From an uncultured Lachnobacterium sp. (GTDB taxonomy: Bacteria > Bacillota > Clostridia > Lachnospirales > Lachnospiraceae), in contig URSS01000003.1 in assembly GCA_900550545.1 (NCBI GenBank), positions 62,001 to 126,000 on the forward strand: 64,000 nucleotides of DNA, read 5' to 3'. The notes under the pieces were generated by a model. It searched no databases. It saw only the letters and a list, made by a program, of their open reading frames with translations, and was not told the origin of the DNA. Both the position numbers and the translations under genes were made by a program. Below, piece after piece: positions 46,160-56,148 of the stretch (within the stretch, counting starts at the first letter, position 1; every line of letters starts with the position of its first letter).

Positions 46160-46486
46160 ATGTACTCAATTTTAGCAAACGCAACAAACGGTGGTGCCGG
46201 CGGAATGCTTGGAATGATTCTCTGGCTTGTAATTATCTTTGCATTTATGTATTTTCTGATGATTCGTCCACAGAAAAAGGAACAGAAGAAGAAAGATCTT
46301 ATGCTTTCTGAAGTAGCAGTTGGAGATACTGTTCTTACAACCGCAGGTTTTTATGGAACAATTATTGATATTGTAGATGATACAGTTATCGTGGAGTTCG
46401 GTAACAACAAGAATTGCCGTATTCCAATGCAGAAATCTTCTATCGCTGATGTAGAGAAACCAGAGTCTGCAACTGAATCAAAATAA
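46160..46486 (+). CDS. yajC: Preprotein translocase subunit YajC
   Basis: Small membrane accessory of SecDF. 108 aa. One N-terminal membrane helix (ILWLVIIFAFMYFLMIRPQKK), then a basic cytoplasmic domain with the conserved GDTVLTTAGFYGTI motif. AGGAGGA at 46146-46152 supports ATG 46160. Follows tgt, as in many bacteria; secD/secF are not next to it. Confidence 0.94.
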   Translation: MYSILANATNGGAGGMLGMILWLVIIFAFMYFLMIRPQKKEQKKKDLMLSEVAVGDTVLTTAGFYGTIIDIVDDTVIVEFGNNKNCRIPMQKSSIADVEKPESATESK

Positions 46487-46496
46487 GTATGTAGTA

Positions 46497-46528
46497 TAAG
46501 GAGCTGTCGCAGGGCAGCTCCTTTTGTT
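46497..46528 (+). terminator. Terminator after yajC
   Basis: AAGGAGCTG pairs with CAGCTCCTT around a short loop, followed by TTTTGTTAT. Confidence 0.88.
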
Positions 46529-46607
46529 ATGTTTGGCTGGAATAGTAAAAACGTACTATTATAATTGAGAGTTATAAATTTTATAAAAAAGTAAAATATT
46601 ATTTAGG

Positions 46608-46636
46608 TTGAAAAGAAAGGCACATTGCTATATAGT
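46608..46636 (+). promoter_or_regulatory. leuB-ilvD-ilvB promoter
   Basis: TTGAAA (46608-46613), 17 bp, TATAGT (46631-46636). The leader is only about 35 nt, so there is no room for a T-box or leader-peptide attenuator. An additional TATAAT at 46560-46565 lacks a well-placed -35. Confidence 0.55.
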
Positions 46637-46676
46637 AATAGATAATAGACTTTTATTACAGAAAAGAGGATGAAAC

Positions 46677-47777
46677 ATGGAGTGTCAAATTGGCGTAATT
46701 TCCGGTGATGGAATCGGACCGGAGATTGTTACAGAGGCAAAAAAAGTATTAGATCAGATTGGAAATAAATATGGTCATAAATTTCACTATACAGAGATTT
46801 TGATGGGTGGCTGTTCTATCGATGCAACAGGAGTGCCGCTTACCGACGAGGCAATTGCAGCAGCAAAAGCCAGCGATGCGGTGCTGATGGGATCCATTGG
46901 TGGTAATACTTCCACGTCCCCATGGTATAAGCTGGCACCGAACCTTCGTCCAGAGGCAGGATTACTGAAATTACGTAAGTCACTGAATCTGTTCGCAAAT
47001 CTTCGTCCGGCATACTTATATGAGGAATTGAAAGCAGCATGTCCGCTTCGTGATGATATTATCGGAACTGGTTTTGATATGATGATCATGCGTGAGCTGA
47101 CAGGCGGTCTGTATTTCGGAGACCGGAAGACAGAGATGGTTGATGGTGTTGTGACAGCAACCGATACGCTTACATATAACGAAAACGAGATTCGAAGAAT
47201 TGCAAAACGCGGTTTTGACATTGCAATGAAACGCCGCAAGAAAGTCACTTCTGTGGATAAGGCAAATGTGCTGGATTCTTCCAGACTCTGGAGAAAGATC
47301 GTGGAAGAGGTTGCAAAGGATTATCCGGAAGTGGAATATGAGCATATGCTCGTTGATAACTGTGCTATGCAGCTGGTAAAGGATCCAAAGCAGTTTGATG
47401 TTATTTTGACAGAAAACATGTTTGGTGATATTTTATCAGATGAGGCATCTATGGTAACAGGATCCATCGGAATGTTATCTTCCGCCAGCTTAAATGATAC
47501 AAAATTCGGACTTTATGAGCCGAGTGGCGGATCTGCTCCTGATATTGCCGGAAAAGGAATTGCCAATCCGATTGCAACTATTTTGAGCGCAGCAATGATG
47601 CTTCGTTATACATTTGACCTGGACAAAGAGGCAGATGCCATCGAAGCAGCTGTTAAAAGAGTATTAAAAGAGGGCTATCGTACCATCGATATTATGCCAC
47701 AGGCAGGAGAAAGCACTGATGGAATCACACAGGTCGGTACTGCACAGATGGGAGATCTTATTGCACAGTATGTGTAA
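46677..47777 (+). CDS. leuB: 3-Isopropylmalate dehydrogenase
   Basis: NAD-dependent oxidative decarboxylation in leucine synthesis. The 366-aa protein has GDGIGPEIV at the start, [16 protein letters not shown], and the metal-binding segment [16 protein letters not shown] with [18 protein letters not shown]. First gene of a leuB-ilvD-ilvB group; leuA, leuC and leuD are not in the window. Confidence 0.96.
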   Translation: MECQIGVISGDGIGPEIVTEAKKVLDQIGNKYGHKFHYTEILMGGCSIDATGVPLTDEAIAAAKASDAVLMGSIGGNTSTSPWYKLAPNLRPEAGLLKLRKSLNLFANLRPAYLYEELKAACPLRDDIIGTGFDMMIMRELTGGLYFGDRKTEMVDGVVTATDTLTYNENEIRRIAKRGFDIAMKRRKKVTSVDKANVLDSSRLWRKIVEEVAKDYPEVEYEHMLVDNCAMQLVKDPKQFDVILTENMFGDILSDEASMVTGSIGMLSSASLNDTKFGLYEPSGGSAPDIAGKGIANPIATILSAAMMLRYTFDLDKEADAIEAAVKRVLKEGYRTIDIMPQAGESTDGITQVGTAQMGDLIAQYV

Positions 47778-47804
47778 GAAGGACAGTAAAAGGAGATAAA
47801 TAAA

Positions 47805-49478
47805 ATGATTAGTGATAACGCAAGAAGCGGAATGCAGCAGGCTCCGGCACGAAGCCTTTTTAATGCATTAGGATTTACCGCAGAGGAATTAAAAAAGCCA
47901 ATGGTCGGAATTGTAAGCTCATACAATGAGATTGTTCCGGGACATATGAATATTGATAAAATTGTAAACGCTGTAAAGCTTGGAGTTGCAGAGGCAGGAG
48001 GTGTACCGGTTGTATTTCCTGCAATCGCAGTATGTGATGGTATTGCAATGGGACACGTTGGAATGAAGTATTCTCTCGTTACGAGAGATCTTATCGCAGA
48101 TTCCACAGAGTGTATGGCGATTGCACATCAGTTTGATGCACTTGTTATGGTTCCAAACTGTGACAAGAATGTGCCGGGACTTCTGATGGCAGCAGCAAGA
48201 TTGAATCTTCCTACCGTATTTGTATCCGGTGGTCCGATGCTTGCTGGTCATGTAAAAGGAAAAAAGAGAAGTCTTTCTTCTATGTTTGAGGCTGTTGGTT
48301 CTTATGCAGCAGGAACAATGACAGAAGAAGATGTTACAGAATATGAGAACAAAGTATGTCCGACATGCGGATCATGCTCCGGTATGTACACGGCAAACTC
48401 TATGAACTGTCTGACAGAGGCACTTGGTATGGGACTTCGCGGAAATGGAACAATTCCGGCGGTATATTCAGAGAGAATCAAGCTTGCAAAACATGCAGGT
48501 ATGGCGGTTATGGATATGTTCAACAAAAATATCCGTGCGCGTGACATTATTACAAAAGAATCTATCTTAAATGCACTGACGGTTGACATGGCGTTGGGAT
48601 GTTCTACAAATTCTATGTTACATCTGCCGGCCATCGCACATGAGATCGGATTTGATTTTGATATCAGTTTTGCAAACCCAATCAGTGAGAAGACACCAAA
48701 CTTATGTCATCTCGCTCCGGCAGGCCCTACCTATATGGAAGACTTAAATGAGGCCGGCGGTGTATATGCAGTAATGAAAGAACTTGCAGACATCGGATTG
48801 TTAAATACAGACTGTATGACCGTTACTGGAAAAACAATCGGAGAGAATATTGCAAATGCAGTAAACCGTGATCCGGAAGTTATTCGTCCGGTAGACAATC
48901 CATACAGCAAGACAGGTGGACTTGCAGTCCTCAAAGGAAATCTTGCACCAGACGGATCTGTTGTAAAACGTTCCGCAGTTGTAGATGAAATGATGGTTCA
49001 TGAAGGACCTGCCCGTGTCTTTGAATGTGAAGAAGATGCAATCGCTGCAATTAAGGGTGGCAAGATCGTAGAGGGAGACGTCGTAGTCATCCGCTATGAG
49101 GGACCAAAGGGCGGACCTGGTATGAGAGAAATGTTAAATCCTACTTCTGCAATCGCAGGAATGGGACTTGGAAGCTCAGTAGCTTTGATTACAGACGGAC
49201 GTTTCTCCGGTGCATCTAGAGGTGCATCCATCGGACATGTTTCACCGGAAGCAGCAGTCGGTGGACCAATTGCTTTAGTAGAAGAAGGCGATATCATCAA
49301 GATCAATATTCCGGAGATGACATTGAATGTTGATGTGTCAGATGAAGAACTGGCAGCACGTCGTGCAAAATGGCAGCCAAGAGAGCCAAAAGTTACAACA
49401 GGTTACTTAAAGAGATATGCATCCTTAGTTACATCTGGAAACCGTGGAGCTGTACTCGAAATTAAGGATGAGAAGTAG
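47805..49478 (+). CDS. ilvD: Dihydroxy-acid dehydratase
   Basis: Fe-S dehydratase shared by isoleucine and valine synthesis. The 557-aa protein has cluster-ligand regions [10 protein letters not shown] and [16 protein letters not shown], and the C-terminal [19 protein letters not shown] signature. AAGGAG precedes the ATG. 28 nt after leuB. Confidence 0.97.
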   Translation: MISDNARSGMQQAPARSLFNALGFTAEELKKPMVGIVSSYNEIVPGHMNIDKIVNAVKLGVAEAGGVPVVFPAIAVCDGIAMGHVGMKYSLVTRDLIADSTECMAIAHQFDALVMVPNCDKNVPGLLMAAARLNLPTVFVSGGPMLAGHVKGKKRSLSSMFEAVGSYAAGTMTEEDVTEYENKVCPTCGSCSGMYTANSMNCLTEALGMGLRGNGTIPAVYSERIKLAKHAGMAVMDMFNKNIRARDIITKESILNALTVDMALGCSTNSMLHLPAIAHEIGFDFDISFANPISEKTPNLCHLAPAGPTYMEDLNEAGGVYAVMKELADIGLLNTDCMTVTGKTIGENIANAVNRDPEVIRPVDNPYSKTGGLAVLKGNLAPDGSVVKRSAVVDEMMVHEGPARVFECEEDAIAAIKGGKIVEGDVVVIRYEGPKGGPGMREMLNPTSAIAGMGLGSSVALITDGRFSGASRGASIGHVSPEAAVGGPIALVEEGDIIKINIPEMTLNVDVSDEELAARRAKWQPREPKVTTGYLKRYASLVTSGNRGAVLEIKDEK

Positions 49479-49500
49479 ATAGAAATTAGAGGATTATAAA

Positions 49501-51180
49501 ATGCAGTTAACAGGATCACAAGTTATTATCGAGTGTTTAAAGGAACAGGGTGTGGATACCATATTCGGATATCCGGGCGGAGCGATTTTGAACGTCTATG
49601 ATGAGTTATACAAGCATCCGGAAATCAAACATGTGTTGACATCTCATGAGCAGGGAGCTTCCCATGCGGCTGACGGATATGCACGCAGCACAGGTAAAGT
49701 CGGTGTCTGTATGGCTACAAGCGGACCGGGAGCAACCAACCTCGTTACCGGAATCGCTACAGCATATATGGATTCAATTCCGATCGTAGCAATCACCTGT
49801 AATGTTGGCGTTTCCTTACTTGGAAAAGACAGCTTTCAGGAGATTGATATTGCAGGTATTACAACACCAATCACAAAATACAGTTTTATTGTAAAGGATG
49901 TCACAAAGCTTGCGGATACTATCCGCCGGGCATTTTCTATTGCACGTAAGGGACGTCCAGGTCCGGTCCTTGTGGATATCACAAAGGACGTAACCGCAAA
50001 TAAAGTAGATTATGTAAAGCAGGAGCCTGTATTTACACAGCCGGATTGCTCTGCTTTTACCGAAGAAGACCTTGATAAAGCAATCCATATGATTGAAAAG
50101 GCAAAAAAGCCATACATATTCGTGGGTGGTGGCGCTATTCTTTCGGGCGCAAGTGAGACGTTAAAAGCATTTGTTGAAAAAGTAGATGCACCGGTATGTG
50201 ACACACTTATGGGCAAAGGCGCATATGATGGTACATCAGCAAATTATACCGGAATGCTTGGAATGCATGGAACAAAGACATCGAATCTGGGTGTGAGCGA
50301 ATGTGATCTTCTGATTGCAATCGGTGTACGTTTTTCGGATCGTGTATTTGGTAATCCAAAAAAATTTGCAAAACAGGCAAAGATTTTACAGATCGATATC
50401 GATCCGGTTGAAATCAATAAAAATATTATTGTAAACCACAGTATTGTCGGGGATGTAGCAATCGTCCTTAACAAATTGAATGAAAAATTAGGAAAGCAGA
50501 GTCATACAGAGTGGCTTTCCCATATTGCAGAATATCAGAAGCAGTATCCATTGACTTTCCCGAAAGAGGGACTGAGTGGTCCGTTTATGATTGCAAAGAT
50601 TTATGAGATGGCAAAAGATGCAATCATGGTTACAGAAGTCGGACAGCATCAGATGTGGGCTGCACAGTATTTTAAATACAGTAAACCAAGAACGCTGTTG
50701 ACATCCGGAGGGCTTGGCACGATGGGATATGGACTGGGTGCAGCTATCGGCGCACAGACAGCAAATCCGGATAAGCAGGTGATCAATATTGCCGGAGACG
50801 GATGTTTCCGTATGAATATGAATGAACTTGCGACAGCATCAAGACAAAAGCTTCCTTTGATTGAAGTGATTGTCAATAACCATGTACTCGGAATGGTCCG
50901 CCAGTGGCAGACACTTTTCTATAAAGAACATTATTCCGCAACTGTTTTGGATGATGGTGTGGATTATGTAAAGATTGCAGAGGCAATGGGAGCGACAGCT
51001 CGTCGTGTTACCACACAGGAAGAGTTTATTGCAGCATTCAAAGAGGCACTTGCAAGCAAGACTCCATTTGTCATCGATGCAATTATTGATTCAGATGACA
51101 AGGTATGGCCGATGGTCGCACCGGGAGCTCCAATCAGCGAATGTTTCGATGGAAAAGATCTCGAGAATAAAAAAGCGTAA
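49501..51180 (+). CDS. ilvB: Acetolactate synthase, large subunit
   Basis: ThDP-dependent synthesis of acetolactate and acetohydroxybutyrate. The 559-aa protein has the catalytic Glu in TSHEQGASHAADGYAR (about residue 48), the ThDP motif GDGCFRMNMNEL...NNHVLG, and a FAD-binding middle domain. The expected small regulatory subunit gene (ilvN/ilvH) is not next to it; serC follows instead. 'Anabolic' is supported by the ilvD/leuB context. Confidence 0.95.
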   Translation: MQLTGSQVIIECLKEQGVDTIFGYPGGAILNVYDELYKHPEIKHVLTSHEQGASHAADGYARSTGKVGVCMATSGPGATNLVTGIATAYMDSIPIVAITCNVGVSLLGKDSFQEIDIAGITTPITKYSFIVKDVTKLADTIRRAFSIARKGRPGPVLVDITKDVTANKVDYVKQEPVFTQPDCSAFTEEDLDKAIHMIEKAKKPYIFVGGGAILSGASETLKAFVEKVDAPVCDTLMGKGAYDGTSANYTGMLGMHGTKTSNLGVSECDLLIAIGVRFSDRVFGNPKKFAKQAKILQIDIDPVEINKNIIVNHSIVGDVAIVLNKLNEKLGKQSHTEWLSHIAEYQKQYPLTFPKEGLSGPFMIAKIYEMAKDAIMVTEVGQHQMWAAQYFKYSKPRTLLTSGGLGTMGYGLGAAIGAQTANPDKQVINIAGDGCFRMNMNELATASRQKLPLIEVIVNNHVLGMVRQWQTLFYKEHYSATVLDDGVDYVKIAEAMGATARRVTTQEEFIAAFKEALASKTPFVIDAIIDSDDKVWPMVAPGAPISECFDGKDLENKKA

Positions 51181-51216
51181 GTAACAAATTAATGTAAATA
51201 TAGGAGGAAGTTAGAA

Positions 51217-52299
51217 ATGAGCAGAGTGTACAATTTCTCAGCAGGACCGGCTGTATTGCCGGAAGAGGTACTCAAAGAGGCAGCAGATGAAATGTTAGAT
51301 TACAAGGGATGTGGAATGTCCGTTATGGAAATGAGCCACAGATCCAAAGTTTTCGATGATATCATTAAGGATGCAGAGAAAGATTTAAGAGAGTTGATGA
51401 ACATTCCGGATAATTACAAGGTAATGTTCTTACAGGGTGGAGCATCCCAGCAGTTTGCCGCAGTTCCTATGAACCTGATGAAGAATAAGAAAGCTGGATA
51501 TATCGTAACAGGCCAGTGGGCAAAGAAAGCTTTTCAGGAAGCAAAGATGTATGGAGAAGCAATTGAGCTTGCATCCTCTGCAGACGAGACATTCTCTTAT
51601 ATTCCGGATTGTTCTGATCTTGATATTCCGGAAGATCTGGATTATGTATACATTTGTGAGAACAACACAATTTACGGAACAAAATACAAAAAGCTTCCAA
51701 ACACAAAAGGAAAGACTTTAGTAGCAGATGTATCTTCCTGCTTCTTATCTGAGCCGGTTGATGTAGAAAAGTATGGTGTAATCTACGGTGGTGTACAGAA
51801 GAACGTAGGACCTGCAGGTGTTGTTATCGTAATTGCACGTGAGGATCTGATTACAGATGATGTACTTCCGGGTACACCAACCATGTTAAAGTGGAAGACA
51901 CAGGCAGACAATGACAGTCTTTACAATACACCTCCATGCTACGGCATCTATATCTGTGGTAAGGTATTTAAGTGGCTCAAGAAGATGGGTGGCTTAGAGG
52001 AAATGAAGAAGCGCAACATTGAAAAGGCAGAAATCCTTTATAATTACCTGGATGAAAGCAAGATGTTCAAGGGAACTGTCCGCAAAGAAGATCGTTCTCT
52101 GATGAACGTTCCATTTGTAACAGGAGACAAGGATCTGGATGCAAAATTCGTTAAAGAGGCAACAGAAGCTGGATTCGTTAACTTAAAGGGACATCGTACA
52201 GTTGGTGGTATGAGAGCTTCTATCTACAATGCTATGCCTAAGGAAGGTGTAGAGAAGTTAGTTGAGTTCATGAAGAAGTTTGAGAAGGAGAATGCTTAA
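51217..52299 (+). CDS. serC: Phosphoserine aminotransferase
   Basis: PLP enzyme converting 3-phosphohydroxypyruvate to phosphoserine. The 360-aa protein begins RVYNFSAGPAVLPEEVL, the SerC signature. The PLP-Lys region is GVIYGGVQKNVGPAG, and HRTVGGMRASIYNAMP lies near the end. AGGAGG precedes the ATG. Operon with serA and the DUF1015 gene. Confidence 0.97.
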   Translation: MSRVYNFSAGPAVLPEEVLKEAADEMLDYKGCGMSVMEMSHRSKVFDDIIKDAEKDLRELMNIPDNYKVMFLQGGASQQFAAVPMNLMKNKKAGYIVTGQWAKKAFQEAKMYGEAIELASSADETFSYIPDCSDLDIPEDLDYVYICENNTIYGTKYKKLPNTKGKTLVADVSSCFLSEPVDVEKYGVIYGGVQKNVGPAGVVIVIAREDLITDDVLPGTPTMLKWKTQADNDSLYNTPPCYGIYICGKVFKWLKKMGGLEEMKKRNIEKAEILYNYLDESKMFKGTVRKEDRSLMNVPFVTGDKDLDAKFVKEATEAGFVNLKGHRTVGGMRASIYNAMPKEGVEKLVEFMKKFEKENA

Positions 52300-52300
52300 A

Positions 52301-53464
52301 ATGTATAATTATACTTGCTTAAATCCAATCGCAGGTGTTGGTTTGGATTTGTTTTCAGAAGATTATAAGAAGGTAGATGAGTTGGCAGAAGCGGATGCTG
52401 CATTAGTTAGAAGTGCTGCCATGCATGATATGGATCTGCCGGATTCTTTACTGGCTGTTGCCCGCGCAGGCGCAGGTGTAAACAATATTCCACTTGATAA
52501 ATGTGCAGACAATGGTATTGTTGTATTCAACACACCGGGTGCAAATGCAAATGGTGTTAAGGAGCTGGTTTTTGCAGGAATGCTTTATGCATCCCGTGAT
52601 ATTGTAGGCGGTATTGACTGGTGTCTTGCAAACCAGAATGATGAGAACATTGCAAAGACTGCAGAAAAGCAGAAAAAGAATTTTGCAGGAACTGAGATTT
52701 CCGGAAAGAAACTTGGTGTCATTGGCCTTGGAGCAATCGGTGTACTCGTTGCAAATGCAGCAACACATCTTGGAATGGAAGTATATGGATATGATCCATA
52801 TATCTCTGTAAATGCAGCATGGAACTTATCCAGAAGTGTTAAGCATATCAGCAACGTAGAAGATATTTATAAAGAGTGTGATTTTATCACAATTCATGTA
52901 CCACTTCTTGATTCTACAAAGAAGATGATTGACGCAAAGGCGATTGCAATGATGAAGCCAACCGCTATCGTATTGAACTTTGCAAGAGACCTTCTGGTAG
53001 ACGAAGAGGCTATGGTAGATGCACTTGCAGCAGGAAAGATCAAGAAATATGTTTCTGATTTCCCAAATACAACAACGGTTGGTGCAAAGGGATGTATCGT
53101 TACACCACACCTTGGAGCTTCTACAGCAGAGTCTGAGGACAATTGTGCAATCATGGCTGTTCGTGAAATTCGTGATTACATGGAGAATGGTAATATTACA
53201 CATTCCGTGAATTTCCCGGATTGTAATATGGCTGCATGTACAACTGCCGGACGTATCGGTATCCTTCACAAGAATGTAAAGGGGATGATCGCACAGTATA
53301 CAACCATTCTCGGCGAAGCAGATATCAATGTGGCAGATATGACAAACAAAGCAAAAGGCGATTATGCATATGCTCTGATTGATGTTGATTCTCCAATTAC
53401 GGATGAAGTAGTTGAAAAATTAAAGGCAATTGATGATGTATTACGTGTACGTGTAATCAAGTAA
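52301..53464 (+). CDS. serA: D-3-phosphoglycerate dehydrogenase with ACT domain
   Basis: First step of serine synthesis. The 387-aa protein has the NAD-binding motif LGVIGLGAIGVLVA (about 140-153), catalytic Arg in NFARDLLVDEE, and catalytic His in VTPHLGASTAESE. A short C-terminal ACT domain (about 320-387) could bind serine for feedback control. ATG 52301 follows AAGGAG at 52285-52290; the open frame runs further upstream within serC but those residues are not family-like. Confidence 0.95.
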   Translation: MYNYTCLNPIAGVGLDLFSEDYKKVDELAEADAALVRSAAMHDMDLPDSLLAVARAGAGVNNIPLDKCADNGIVVFNTPGANANGVKELVFAGMLYASRDIVGGIDWCLANQNDENIAKTAEKQKKNFAGTEISGKKLGVIGLGAIGVLVANAATHLGMEVYGYDPYISVNAAWNLSRSVKHISNVEDIYKECDFITIHVPLLDSTKKMIDAKAIAMMKPTAIVLNFARDLLVDEEAMVDALAAGKIKKYVSDFPNTTTVGAKGCIVTPHLGASTAESEDNCAIMAVREIRDYMENGNITHSVNFPDCNMAACTTAGRIGILHKNVKGMIAQYTTILGEADINVADMTNKAKGDYAYALIDVDSPITDEVVEKLKAIDDVLRVRVIK

Positions 53465-53479
53465 TAATGGAGAAAATAT

Positions 53480-54745
53480 ATGGCTAAGATAAAACCATTT
53501 ATATGTGTAAGACCTGCAGTGGACAAAGTGGCAGAAATCGCTGCGCTTCCATACGATGTATACAATCGTGCGGAGGCAAAAGCAGTTGTAGAGAAAAATC
53601 CACAATCATTTCTGGCAATTGACCGTGCAGAGACACAGTTTCCGGATGATGTAGATACTTATGATCCAAGAGTGTATCAGAAAGCACATGATATGTTATG
53701 TGACTGGATTGCGAAAGGCGCGTTTATTCGTGATGAGCAGAGAGCATACTATGTTTATGAGCTTACCATGGATGGAAGAGTACAGACTGGAATTACAGCC
53801 TGTGCTTCCATCGATGATTATGCCAACAATGTCATCAAGAAACATGAAAATACCCGTGCGGACAAAGAGCAGGACCGCATCAATCATGTAGATACCTGCA
53901 GCGCACAGACTGGCCCAATCTTTCTTGCATATCGTTCCAATGATGTCATTCGGGAGATTGTAAAGAAGACAAAAGAAGGTGTGGCATTATATGATTTTAC
54001 GGCAGAGGATGGCATTCGTCACCGTGTGTTTAAAATCAGTGACGCAGCAGATGTTGCAGCAATTGAGAATGCATTTGATGGCATTCAGGAGATTTATATT
54101 GCGGATGGGCATCATCGTGCGGCTTCCGCTGTAAAAGTGGGATTCAAGCGTCGCGAGGAACATCCGGATTATGATGGAACGGAAGAGTTTAATTATTTTC
54201 TTTCCGTATTATTCCCGGATGAGGAACTGATGATCATGGATTATAACCGTGTGGTCAAAGACTTAAACGGAATGAGTGAGGAGCAGTTCCTTGCAAAGAT
54301 GAATGACCTTTTCGTTGTTTCACAGATTGGTGGAGTGATTGGTGACTCTCTTTCGGAGAGTGCGGTTCGTCCGGATAAGAAGGGTGACTTTGCAATGTTT
54401 ATCGGTGATAAGTGGTATCGTTGCAGTATGAAGCCTTCTGATATTCCAAATGATCCGGTGGAAGGACTTGATGTGTCTGTATTGCAGAACCTGCTTTTAG
54501 CACCGGTGCTTGGAATCGGCGATCCAAAGACAGATAAACGTATTGATTTCGTCGGAGGAATCCGCGGTCTTACAGAGCTTGAGAAGCGTTGTCATACCGA
54601 CTGCAAGGTTGCATTTGCAATGTATCCGACTTCCATTCAGGAGCTTTTTGCTGTGGCTGATGCAGACAGACTGATGCCACCGAAGTCAACCTGGTTTGAG
54701 CCGAAGCTTCGTAGTGGTTTGTTTATTCACGAAATTGAAAAATAA
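53480..54745 (+). CDS. DUF1015 family protein linked to serine synthesis
   Basis: 421 aa. The N-terminus (ALPYDVYNRAEAKAVVEKNP and FLAIDRAE) and the motif YIADGHHRAASA at about residues 205-216 define DUF1015. The DGHHRxxAA motif resembles the active loop of ParB/sulfiredoxin-fold proteins, a fold that includes free-serine kinases (SbnI, archaeal SerK). Directly after serC and serA, with serB absent, a role in phosphoserine/serine metabolism is plausible but unproven. No signal peptide or membrane helix. Confidence 0.88.
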   Translation: MAKIKPFICVRPAVDKVAEIAALPYDVYNRAEAKAVVEKNPQSFLAIDRAETQFPDDVDTYDPRVYQKAHDMLCDWIAKGAFIRDEQRAYYVYELTMDGRVQTGITACASIDDYANNVIKKHENTRADKEQDRINHVDTCSAQTGPIFLAYRSNDVIREIVKKTKEGVALYDFTAEDGIRHRVFKISDAADVAAIENAFDGIQEIYIADGHHRAASAVKVGFKRREEHPDYDGTEEFNYFLSVLFPDEELMIMDYNRVVKDLNGMSEEQFLAKMNDLFVVSQIGGVIGDSLSESAVRPDKKGDFAMFIGDKWYRCSMKPSDIPNDPVEGLDVSVLQNLLLAPVLGIGDPKTDKRIDFVGGIRGLTELEKRCHTDCKVAFAMYPTSIQELFAVADADRLMPPKSTWFEPKLRSGLFIHEIEK

Positions 54746-54755
54746 AATAGCAATT

Positions 54756-54786
54756 AGGGTGTAGGGAAATCCTATGCCCTTTTTCT
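54756..54786 (+). terminator. Terminator after the DUF1015 gene
   Basis: AGGGTGTAGG and CCTATGCCCT form a stem around GAAAT with two internal mismatches, followed by TTTTTC. Confidence 0.75.
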
Positions 54787-54812
54787 TACTTTAATAATAT
54801 AACGGAGGAACT

Positions 54813-55688
54813 ATGCAGACACAACTTGATACAGAAGCACAATTGATTCAGGAGATATCGAACAATCCGGGCGTGATCCGGACATATTTAGAAGGAATGG
54901 TGCCTTCGCTTCTCAGTTTTCTTGTACAACTGATTGTTGCAATCCTTGTACTTTTGATTGGAAGCAGAATCATTAAATTTATACTTAAACTACTACGGAA
55001 GTCACTGGATCGAAGCAGAGTGGAGACAGGAGTTGTTACCTTTTTATGTTCACTTGTGAAATACTCACTTTATTTTGTGCTGGCCATGATTATTCTGGCA
55101 CAGTTTGGCGTGACAACAAGCTCGGTGGTAGCGGTGCTTGGATCGGCAGGACTGACACTTGGACTTGCTTTGCAGGGAAGTCTGTCAAATTTTGCAGGCG
55201 GTGTGCTGATTCTTTTGTTGAAGCCGTTTGTTGTAGGTGACTATATTGTTGATGGAGCGACCGGACAGGAAGGAACCGTATCGGCGATTACGATTTTTTA
55301 TACGAAATTGTTGACAATAGACAACTGTATAATCATGATTCCAAACGGAACATTGTCAAATTCAAGTATTACGAATGTCAGCCATATGGAAAAACGTAGA
55401 ATTGATCTGCTGATCGGGGTTTCCTATGAGGCAAATCTTGCAGAGGTAAAACAGGTGCTGGCAGAAGTTGTAAAAAAACAGGAAAAAGTGTTGCTGGATG
55501 AGCCGGTTGATATATATGTATCGGAATTGGCTGATTCTTCGGTACAGATGGGCGTTCGTGCATGGGTGAAAAATGAAGATTACTGGCCGACCCGTTGGAA
55601 GATGACGGAAGAAATCAAAAATGCACTGGATGAAAGCAAAATTTCGATTCCGTTTCCACAGATGGATGTTACAATCAAAAATCAGTAG
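54813..55688 (+). CDS. Small-conductance mechanosensitive channel family protein
   Basis: MscS-type channel that releases solutes on osmotic downshock. 291 aa. Three membrane helices at about 30-52, 70-97 and 100-130. The third is the pore-lining Gly/Ala-rich helix VLGSAGLTLGLALQGSLSN, then FAGGVLIL, then the beta domain (GDYIVDGATGQEGTVSAI...IPNGTLSNSSITN). A cytoplasmic vestibule follows. GGAGG precedes the ATG. Confidence 0.93.
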   Translation: MQTQLDTEAQLIQEISNNPGVIRTYLEGMVPSLLSFLVQLIVAILVLLIGSRIIKFILKLLRKSLDRSRVETGVVTFLCSLVKYSLYFVLAMIILAQFGVTTSSVVAVLGSAGLTLGLALQGSLSNFAGGVLILLLKPFVVGDYIVDGATGQEGTVSAITIFYTKLLTIDNCIIMIPNGTLSNSSITNVSHMEKRRIDLLIGVSYEANLAEVKQVLAEVVKKQEKVLLDEPVDIYVSELADSSVQMGVRAWVKNEDYWPTRWKMTEEIKNALDESKISIPFPQMDVTIKNQ

Positions 55689-55709
55689 GATAATAGCCTT
55701 TGTAGCTGG

Positions 55710-55738
55710 TTGACACAATACTTTCGATGTGCTAATCT
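55710..55738 (+). promoter_or_regulatory. Cold-shock gene promoter
   Basis: TTGACA (55710-55715), 17 bp, TAATCT (55733-55738). The leader is about 60 nt and ends in a strong AGGAGG. Confidence 0.7.
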
Positions 55739-55804
55739 TGTAACTGTGAGCGTGTATATTCACATACACAAAAGAACGCTAAGAGGTACAGGAGGAAGTT
55801 AGTT

Positions 55805-56008
55805 ATGCAGCAGGGAACAGTTAAGTGGTTTAATGCGAAAAAGGGTTATGGCTTTATCTCAGATGAGGCGGGAAATGATGTATTTGTTCATTTTTCAGCA
55901 TTAAATATGGACGGATTCAAAGAGTTAAAAGACGGCGAGAAGGTTGAGTTTGAAGTGACAGATGGTGCTAAGGGACCGCAGGCTGTAAATGTAACACGTC
56001 TTGCTTAG
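55805..56008 (+). CDS. csp: Cold-shock domain protein
   Basis: 67-aa single-stranded nucleic-acid-binding protein. RNP1 (KGYGFIS) and RNP2 (VFVHFSA) motifs are intact, and the start [16 protein letters not shown] is characteristic. Acts as an RNA chaperone or antiterminator. Own promoter and terminator. Confidence 0.97.
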   Translation: MQQGTVKWFNAKKGYGFISDEAGNDVFVHFSALNMDGFKELKDGEKVEFEVTDGAKGPQAVNVTRLA

Positions 56009-56035
56009 AATTTTAAAGATTCCATATAATAACTC

Positions 56036-56070
56036 AAAGACTATCACAATATCGTGATAGTCTTTTTATC
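56036..56070 (+). terminator. Terminator after the cold-shock gene
   Basis: GACTATCAC (56039-56047) pairs with GTGATAGTC (56054-56062), with AAA before and TTTTT after the stem. Confidence 0.88.
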
Positions 56071-56148
56071 TCATAGAAAAATGTTATAAAAAGATGTCCG
56101 TTTCTTAGGGATAACAGAAAATATAAAAAGGTTAGAGGTACAAATTCT

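Noticed and set aside
46520..46676. T-box or leader-peptide attenuator before leuB
   Set aside because: No T-box sequence (TGG motif), specifier hairpin, or Leu-rich small frame was found; only promoter-like sequence.
52826..53269. 147-aa Cys-rich minus-strand frame
   Set aside because: Antisense of serA with no start signals or recognisable domain.
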